A stretch of 64,000 nt of DNA from Medicago truncatula (lineage: Eukaryota; Streptophyta; Magnoliopsida; Fabales; Fabaceae): contig NC_053049.1 in the NCBI RefSeq assembly GCF_003473485.1, positions 11,780,001-11,844,000 of the forward strand. Reading direction: 5' to 3'. Below, piece after piece: positions 57,801-64,000 of this stretch. Position 1 is the first letter of the stretch. The number at the start of each line of letters is the position of its first letter. The notes below the pieces were generated by a model. The model made no database searches. It worked only from the letters and a program-made list of their open reading frames with translations, and had not been told where the DNA came from. The position numbers and the translations under genes are program-made.

Positions 57801-59388
57801 CGTTGTTGGCATTCAAGGTTAGATATGCTTAAACCAGAATTGTTCTGTGTTTGTAGTTGTTGCATCAAAATCATATGTGATGTTATTTTTGCAAAAGTTC
57901 CTGGTATAAAAGTAACAGTTTTAATTGTGTCAATCAAACAAAATTGACATTGAGGATCATATTGTTCTGTGTGAATGTAGGATTTTGTGTTAACTATGTT
58001 TGTTATACCATTCTGAGAGATGCTGGTTTGATGATTATTACAAATCTTATACATTTTTAGTTTATAGTTTAAATGAAAGCATAGATATGAAGTTTGAGGT
58101 ATTTTTGGAACTATCACTAAACAAATAATCAGTTTTAAAAATCATGAAATAGAACTCATATGTGAAGTAATTTAGCGTGATTGATTACATTTGTTCGGTT
58201 AAATGTAGTAACTTGGTTCATCTTATACCAGGAGCTTTGCTTTCGTACTTTCTCCAACCTGTATATCTTTCGTCAATTACCGTTGGTCTTCCACATACCA
58301 GTCCTGAAAATTTTCAATTCGAGGATAACTTGAAAAGAGCTTTGTATGATCGTATTGTACACTTGGAGAATGCGCTAACATCTCCATTTCTAGTGAACCA
58401 GGTCTGTGGAACATTAAGTATATCTGTGACTGACTTAAAGACTGCATTGTAGGATGCCTAATTTTTATGTATTTTTCATTTCGTAGCCGCTATTTCAGGC
58501 TGCCCCTGTACCGCCAAACGATTTTCTGCAATCTGAGAGTTCTGCTAACAATTTGACATGCGGGTACTTGTGTGAAGATGTTCATTTTACTGTATGGTTT
58601 TTTGTTGCATTTAGCTGAATGCTTAAATTTTCAGGTATTCTATATGTTGGAATGAATGTGGCTTACATGAAGTCACTCTTGGAACTACCGGAAGAAAGCA
58701 AGGCACGTCTGCAAAAGGGGCACTCTATCCATCAACGGAGTCGTCTTTATGCAAGTAAGCGGTCAATTTGTACCTAGACCTAAGCCCTGTTTAATTGTTA
58801 GGATAAATTGCTTAATTAAGCAGTTAAAGCATTAATGCTTATGTATAAGCTTTTTCTATGACAAAACATACAATAAAGTCACACTGTTTTCATATAAGTT
58901 ATAAGCTGATTTCATAAGCTATTATGGAGAGCTTATGGAAATAAGCTGAAAACAGGTTATGGACATGTCATAAGCCCTCTCACAGCTTGCTTATGCCAAT
59001 AAATAAACTCAAAGGAGACAATCCAAACAGACCTAGCAGATATTTTTCTTGTTAAAGACTGACTGTAATTGCTTTCCAGAAAGAGGCTGTTAGAGGTTTT
59101 CTTGCCATTGAGAGAAGAGTTTTTGGCCAAGTCCCTGGATGACGATATTACTTACCGAGAACTGAAGGTATTTCATGTGATGGTTTAGTTTATTATGTTG
59201 TCCTTGGATATAGCGGGGATGAATGTTTTTGGTTATTCACCTTTTCACTTGTTTTTTGCATGATGAATCCTTTGCAGGATGGTGCTGAAGAATATCATTT
59301 AGCTTCCAAGATTTTTAAAGGGAAGCCACCTTTTAGCAACTGGTTCGTGAAACCATTGGACTGTGAGGCATTCCCCATTTCAAAATAA
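54826..59388 (+). CDS. TAD1: tRNA-specific adenosine deaminase TAD1
   Basis: Deaminates adenosine to inosine at position 37 of alanine tRNA, next to the anticodon; related to ADAT1/Tad1 and the ADAR deaminase domain. Ten exons: 54826-54976, 55077-55197, 56608-56795, 56919-56999, 57704-57817, 58232-58401, 58487-58563, 58635-58754, 59080-59167 and 59278-59388, in phase, 406 aa. [10 protein letters not shown] leads to the active site HAE (His80, Glu82 as proton shuttle). The other zinc ligands are Cys154 (PCGDAS, split over the exon 3/4 border) and Cys205 (SVSCSDK). RKPGRGDTT lies before the latter, as in ADAT1. The start is the first ATG after a CT-rich leader; a second in-frame ATG is six bases on. 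Introns 2, 4 and 8 hold a MITE, a SINE and an hAT-like element. The upstream region is a transposon. Confidence 0.96.
55325..55467. mobile_element. MITE with exact 9-bp duplication, TAD1 intron 2
   Basis: 143 bp. Ends CTATGAAGCAC and, in reverse, TATGAAGCAC. Exact 9-bp target duplication GATTTTGAA (55316-55324, 55468-55476). The interior has GTCAGACATGCATGTCTGAC, a perfect 20-bp palindrome. The TATGAAGC end is shared with the larger elements at 19153 and 52810, so it is probably a small Mutator-type derivative. Confidence 0.9.
57281..57403 (-). mobile_element. tRNA-derived SINE in TAD1 intron 4
   Basis: Minus-strand insertion. In reverse it has A-box GGTTGGTCTTGTGGTGTTCG, B-box TAGGTTTGATTCTTCCCGG and GGTGGGCTAG, then a poly(A) tail (the T run at left). 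Exact 18-bp target duplication TTTGAGTAGAAAACAATT (57263-57280, 57404-57421). Confidence 0.9.
58785..59033. mobile_element. hAT-like MITE in TAD1 intron 8
   Basis: Left end CCCTGTTTAATTGTTAGG, right end in reverse GGTCTGTTTGGATTGTCTCC. Interior of TAAGCTGATTTCATAAGC-type words. Same style as 4291-5085 and 9396-9660. Confidence 0.55.
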
Positions 59389-59399
59389 TAATACATTTA

Positions 59400-59695
59400 A
59401 GCTTTGTTTGAGAGCATGGTTTTGGAGGGAAGGAGACCAGGGGAGGGTTTATTATATTGATAATATCTCATCGGGTGTGAGTTTTCAAAAAAGAGGATTT
59501 TTGAGATTTTTAAAAAATTCTCCAAAGCGCTCTTTTTCGGCTTTTGTTTTTCCTATTTCCCCAAACCGCTCTTTTTCGGCTTTTGTTTTTCCTATTTCCC
59601 CAAACTGGATAGTTTATCCTTCCTTTTAGACAAGGCGAGGGATTGTCATATCTTTCTGTTCCCTTCCCTCTCCTCTTAACTCCCAAACATAGACT
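59400..59695. mobile_element. MITE at the 3' end of TAD1
   Basis: Left GCTTTGTTTGAGAGCATGG and right, in reverse, GTCTATGTTTGGGAGTTAAG are imperfect inverted ends, with GGAGGGAAGG-type words inside both. Starts 12 bp after the TAD1 stop, so it is probably in the 3' UTR. Includes two tandem 39-bp units at 59528-59566 and 59567-59605 (CGCTCTTTTTCGGCTTTTG...). Confidence 0.5.
59528..59605. repeat. Two tandem 39-bp units
   Basis: CGCTCTTTTTCGGCTTTTGT with TTTTCCTATTTCCCCAAA(C) repeated back to back without mismatch. It lies inside the MITE after TAD1. Confidence 0.9.
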
Positions 59696-60320
59696 ACCTA
59701 TCTAAAGCGGAAAGCATATTACGCCAATTGAAATTCATGCAAGAATCCAACTTTTGTTATATGAGAATGTAAGCTCATTTGGCACCAGTTCTATTCAAGA
59801 TTATGAAATCTGGATTGCACCGTCCGGTTCAACCGGTCTGTTTGGGAATTTGGCATATGTCCGGGCAAATAAATTAATAATACTCTTTGCATAAAAACCA
59901 GTTCAGAAACAATTTCACCAGTTTTATGACAGTTCACAGTTCACAGTTCTCAGTAATTGTCATTTTTAAAGCAATGTGGGACTCAATCTTCGGTAATTTG
60001 CTTCTTTGGGCAGTTAAAAATGCAAGTCAATATTGGTCTTAGACTTGTAGTAATGCCCCATTCTTCAAATATTTCTCACGTTTCCTAACATCTTTGTTCA
60101 CAGCCTCGACGCATGGTAGTTGAATGCGCCATCCGGAAGTTACGCAACCCACAGTTCATTTTGTGTGATATGTGGTACAGATAGATATTTTATATCTAAC
60201 TGTAGGAATTTGTTTAAGTCTTATCTTCCATTTTCCTTCTAAATGATTAGGAATTTTGATTCATACCGGCTATCATAGGTGTAAAAGTATTAGTCATGCA
60301 CGTTGAGTAGCAAGTGCTAC

Positions 60321-60645
60321 TAGGGTGTGTTTGCGAGATGGTTTTTGGAGGATTTTCGAGGGGAGGGCTTTGGAGGGTGAGGAATGATATTTGAACATCA
60401 TTTTTGTACAACCAACAACTTTTTTGCTTTTTAATATATTTTTACTGATTTTGATTTGCGTGCTCCTCACATTGTGTTGTTGCATAAGTTGTACAATTTT
60501 GGTTGTACAAATAACACAACTATGTATCATGATGTTCTTTCAATTTTCAAATATCAATATCAATCAAATATATACTAAAATATAGACTTAGCTCTCTAAA
60601 ACCTTCCCCTCCAAAATTCAACTCGCAAACATACCTTTAGTTTAT
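60321..60645. mobile_element. MITE
   Basis: Left AGGGTGTGTTTGCGAGATGG, right in reverse AGGTATGTTTGCGAGTTGAA, with GGAGGATTTTCGAGGGGAGG and GGAGGGGAAGG inside. About 325 bp. No target duplication fixed; no coding capacity. Confidence 0.6.
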
Positions 60646-60899
60646 GTTTGGAAAAGTGAGAAAACACGGTGTCTATTCAGGGCTCACATTTGTAGCTTCG
60701 AAAAAATCACATTGAAATTATATCGGTATGCATGAAAAATAAGATCGACGTGTAACGAAATACAATGTTAATGTTTCTAAGGCTGGTTTTGATTTTACCA
60801 TGGGTGAAATGAACATCATGTTGATGGTAATATTGTTCCAGGCTGTTGCATTTATTTAGCTTTATAAAAACCTATGAGTTAGTTGCACTACAAGCTACT

Positions 60900-61040
60900 A
60901 TATATTATGAAATATATAAATAATCAGAGTTATGACTTTCAATGGAAAACCGACCTTCAAAATAATTTGGCTTGAATATTACAAATCAAAAAGGTTCACT
61001 GAAATCTTAATTAACACAATTCTAAGATGGCACATGGGTT
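60900..61040. repeat. Segment similar to 24115-24240
   Basis: Shared phrases ACCTTCAAAATAA(G/T)TTGGCTTGAA, TTGAAATCTT and AACACAATTCTAAGATG / AACACAATTCAAAGATG in the same order and strand. With the TAD1 exon 2 copy at 22310 this suggests the two regions are parts of one ancient duplicated block. Confidence 0.6.
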
Positions 61041-61633
61041 GAGGATTGCCGTTGATGTTCAACAATTTGAAGATTGATTCATTCTCATTAGTTTGGTTCA
61101 CATTATGATAACGTAAATGTCTATACAATATATGCTATTTTGGACAAAAGAACCAAATATGAGGTAAAAAAAATACTTCAATACAATATTATTTCCACAA
61201 TCAAGGTGCAACTTTGTTGACTTTCAATTAGGGAGTTAACCAAATTTATTGGCTTCAAAATGCTATGAACCTAACTTTATCGGTAGGCTTAATAGCCTTC
61301 TTTCCTACCTTATTGACTTTTTAAGTTTGCAATATGTATATTTGGAATCTTTTTTTTTGAAAGTAAATTTGTAACAAAACTTATGTTTAAATTTCTAAAC
61401 ACAAGGCAAAAACTATGTATATTTTTTCAATTTCGTTATGTATATTGAATAAAAATAGACATATATTGTTTTAAAATTCATAAAGCTCCAATTAATTTTG
61501 GTAGACTCAAAGTCATCTACTACTCCAAAAAGAAAATCATCTCAAAAGATGGAGTAGAATGGAAAATAGGGAAAGATTTCTTGGACGAGCTTCAACCACA
61601 AATCAACTTTTTATTTTACTTTTCTTTTGGACT

Positions 61634-61694
<61 letters not shown>

Positions 61695-61710
61695 ATATGT
61701 ATATGTATGT
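61634..61710. repeat. Compound microsatellite (TA)n(TG)n
   Basis: About 11 TA units run directly into about 16 TG units, then an imperfect TATATG tract. Probably variable in length. Confidence 0.95.
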
Positions 61711-61719
61711 TGACATAAA

Positions 61720-62412
61720 CACTTCAATGTTTATCATGCAAAAAATCCTAAAAGAAGCAAGCACATGGAAATCTGACTATTGATTAGCTAGGCATAATAG
61801 GTGAAACTTAATGTAATAATAATTTGATTTAAATTATAATATAGTTTGCTACTTTGCTTAATAGTTTTGGCCTATATTTGAAGTAATTGACTAGTTTGTA
61901 GCAGTATATATACTGAAAATTTGGTCTACATTTTGGTGCCTTTTCGTTTACGCAACATGATAGTGCCTCATTAATTAATTGAGAATAATGGAAACAAAAT
62001 ACACGTATAATTGAACAATTATTTTCAAAGTTTTAAATTTTTCTACATGCATCAATCAAGTTTCCGAAAACTGTAACATCAAATTGAGGAGTAAACGACG
62101 GGAACAAACGTGGAATAGTCTTTATAGTCAAGTGAACCTTAGGTTAAAAAAAAGCGTAACTTGAATGGTTCAGATGGGAGTAAGGACAAGTTTTGAGAAA
62201 CCAAACAATTTGGTTTAAGTGGTTAATGATCTTTATTAATGACGAATTGTTGAGAAGAAAGTGTGTTTAATATCTAGTGAAACGATTTTTGGTCAGACTT
62301 TATTTACCTCTCGGCTGAATTTTGGATTACCAAGGTTTTTCTCTCTAAGTTTCAGAAAGTTAACACACAAAAATAACAAGTTTGAGGAGGAAGTTCACGT
62401 TTAAATTCGTAC
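61720..62412. other. Intergenic AT-rich DNA
   Basis: No supported gene or repeat boundary. Confidence 0.4.
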
Positions 62413-62414
62413 TA

Positions 62415-62708
62415 CTCCCTCTGTCCCTAATTATAAGACCCTTTTGAGAATTTTTTTTGTCCCTTTTTATAAGACCCCTTTGTTATTTCCAACTACATTA
62501 ATTATTTCTTTACATACATGCCCCTATTTATTATACATCTTTTTCTTCAATCAGCAATAAGTAGCATATGGAAAACATAAACTAACTCTCTCTCTTAAGG
62601 ATAAAATTGTAAAAACAATAGTGATTACAAACAACTTTAATACAAATATCCGTTTTCTTAATTCCCATGATTTTAACAAAAGGGTCTTATAATTAGGGAC
62701 GGAGGGAG
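62415..62708. mobile_element. Stowaway-like MITE
   Basis: 294 bp. Ends CTCCCTCTGTCCCTAATTAT and, in reverse, CTCCCTCCGTCCCTAATTAT, with GACCC(T/C)TTTG inside and TA target duplications (62413-62414, 62709-62710). No coding capacity. Confidence 0.9.
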
Positions 62709-62710
62709 TA

Positions 62711-63780
62711 CTAATATAGCATATTAACAACAAACATTTTTCTATAAAGAAAAAATATATTAACGAATGTCTTTAATGTACTAGTTAAAGAAACCAATAT
62801 GAGAATATTTTGTTATAATTGATGAATTAAATTTTTTAAAAGTTTGAAAATTGTTATTTTCAATGCAAAACGACTGATTTATTTTTCATAGGAAATCTTT
62901 GTTATTACGATACGAAAACGAAGACTAAGTATCAATCGTTTGTTGCATCTCCAAATGTCTCCCTTTATTCGGTCACATCCCACTCTTTTTTTTATTTTTT
63001 ATTTTTTTATATTTCTTACACATAATTTTCGTAAGAAATATCACCACTCTTTTATGACTCGGAGTTTTCTTAAAACACTTGTTAACATGACACATGAAAA
63101 TTTATAAGGGGAGATACTAAAGGGTTGACGGTTGACTTTGTGCACTCATATTTTCCATTTTTGGTGGTAACAAATAAAATGTTAGGTCCAAAGCAACCAT
63201 GCATCAAAATAGTGATTAGTCATTATTCATTCATTAATCGAAAGCTTTTTTTTTTTTTTGGTACAATTTTTTCATCTTGTTTCTAATAGTGTAAATATAT
63301 CACTTGTACCAAAAAAAAAGTATAAATATATCACATGGTAAATCTTCACATCATTAATTGAAAACTTTTAGTTACACTAAATTTTGGTCGAAAATAGTAA
63401 ATCTTGGTTTACTTTTTCCAACTTTAGTGCATGTACGTAGTTTTTTATTTGATTTCTTTGCAGAGTTTTTATATTATAATTTTTTTGAAGTATCTTGCAA
63501 ACCATTTCATGATCCAACTAAAGACAATCAGGTCCGTCAAACAAAAACTATACAATATAAGTGATAAGTTGAATATTTTAATTCACCAAAAATAATTTGA
63601 ATACTTTAGTATCCAATAAATTCAATGATCATATAAAGACAATTCAATACTAATATACTAATCTTTCCTCAAAAAATACTAATATATTCAACCTAAATAA
63701 ATAGATTTAAATAAATCACCTCAATGGTAGACTCACCCAAACGTGGACTTAAAACTAAGATCAAAGGAATTCTAAGAATT
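62711..63780. other. Intergenic AT-rich DNA
   Basis: No supported gene. If a gene begins at 63918, the last few hundred bases are its promoter. Confidence 0.4.
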
Positions 63781-63917
63781 CAAATACCATATTCATTGCA
63801 TCCATAGCTTCTCTCTCCCCTCCAACACACTCTTTCATATACATCTTTTTTTAGATTCTCATGTGTGCACAAGTTCTTCATCTAACAAGAGTTAGAGAAG
63901 CTTGATTCAACTCAAAC

Positions 63918-64000
63918 ATGAACAAGGACAATGAAACATATTTGAAACTCTTCTGGGGTGGTTCTAAGCGTCATAAGAGGTGTTTGTTCACAAACAAGGC
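63918..64000 (+). CDS. Possible 5' end of a gene running off the window
   Basis: An ATG after a CT-rich leader-like stretch (CTTCTCTCTCCCCTCCAAC, near 63808) opens a frame, MNKDNETYLKLFWGGSKRHK, that stays open for 27 codons to the window edge. I do not recognise the protein and it is too short to test. It could equally be chance. Confidence 0.3.
   Translation, partial: MNKDNETYLKLFWGGSKRHKRCLFTNK

Noticed and set aside
61559..61783. Frame with a YIYIYMCVCVCV run
   Set aside because: It is a translation of the TA/TG microsatellite.

Overview
This is plant nuclear DNA: AT-rich, intron-containing genes separated by dense transposon debris. Repeat types (an Au SINE, legume-type tRNA SINEs, Stowaway MITEs, many small elements with 9-bp target duplications) and the protein families point to a legume, most likely Medicago or a close relative. 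The species is an inference; no marker here proves it.

Layout. 1-5.5 kb: a graveyard of gene fragments, including the 3' part of a LINE, a near-palindrome (arms 2711-3235 and 3288-3819) carrying two copies of a DDX6/RH8-type DEAD-box helicase exon, and a G-type lectin receptor kinase fragment split by a MITE. 9.2-11.8 kb: an intact three-exon R2R3-MYB gene (MYB17-like, 297 aa). 14.0-17.6 kb, minus strand: an intact five-exon remorin (200 aa). 17.6-27.3 kb: a transposon-rich gap with a broken copy of TAD1 exon 2 and four neighbouring Mutator-like inverted-repeat elements, most with exact 9-bp target duplications. 27.5-50.6 kb: four tandem, same-strand GDSL esterase/lipase genes of five exons each (379, 365, 363 and 365 aa), separated by retroelement debris including a 2.49-kb LTR-like insertion with a hairpin minisatellite. 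52.1-54.7 kb: a 2.6-kb Mutator-like element, itself hit by a second one, ending about 95 bp before the TAD1 start. 54.8-59.4 kb: an intact ten-exon TAD1 gene (tRNA adenosine deaminase, 406 aa). 59.4-64 kb: MITEs, a TA/TG microsatellite and possibly the first codons of another gene at the right edge.

All intact gene models were built by hand from reading frame, GT-AG borders and exon phase; each sums to a whole number of codons. The genes do not form a pathway. The GDSL genes are a local expansion of one secreted-hydrolase family; MYB, remorin and TAD1 are single, unrelated genes. The most unusual items are the inverted helicase-fragment hairpin, the transposon that replaced the TAD1 upstream region, the degraded TAD1 duplicate 32 kb away, and the sequence drift among the GDSL copies (a frameshifted tail in copy 1, motif changes in the others).
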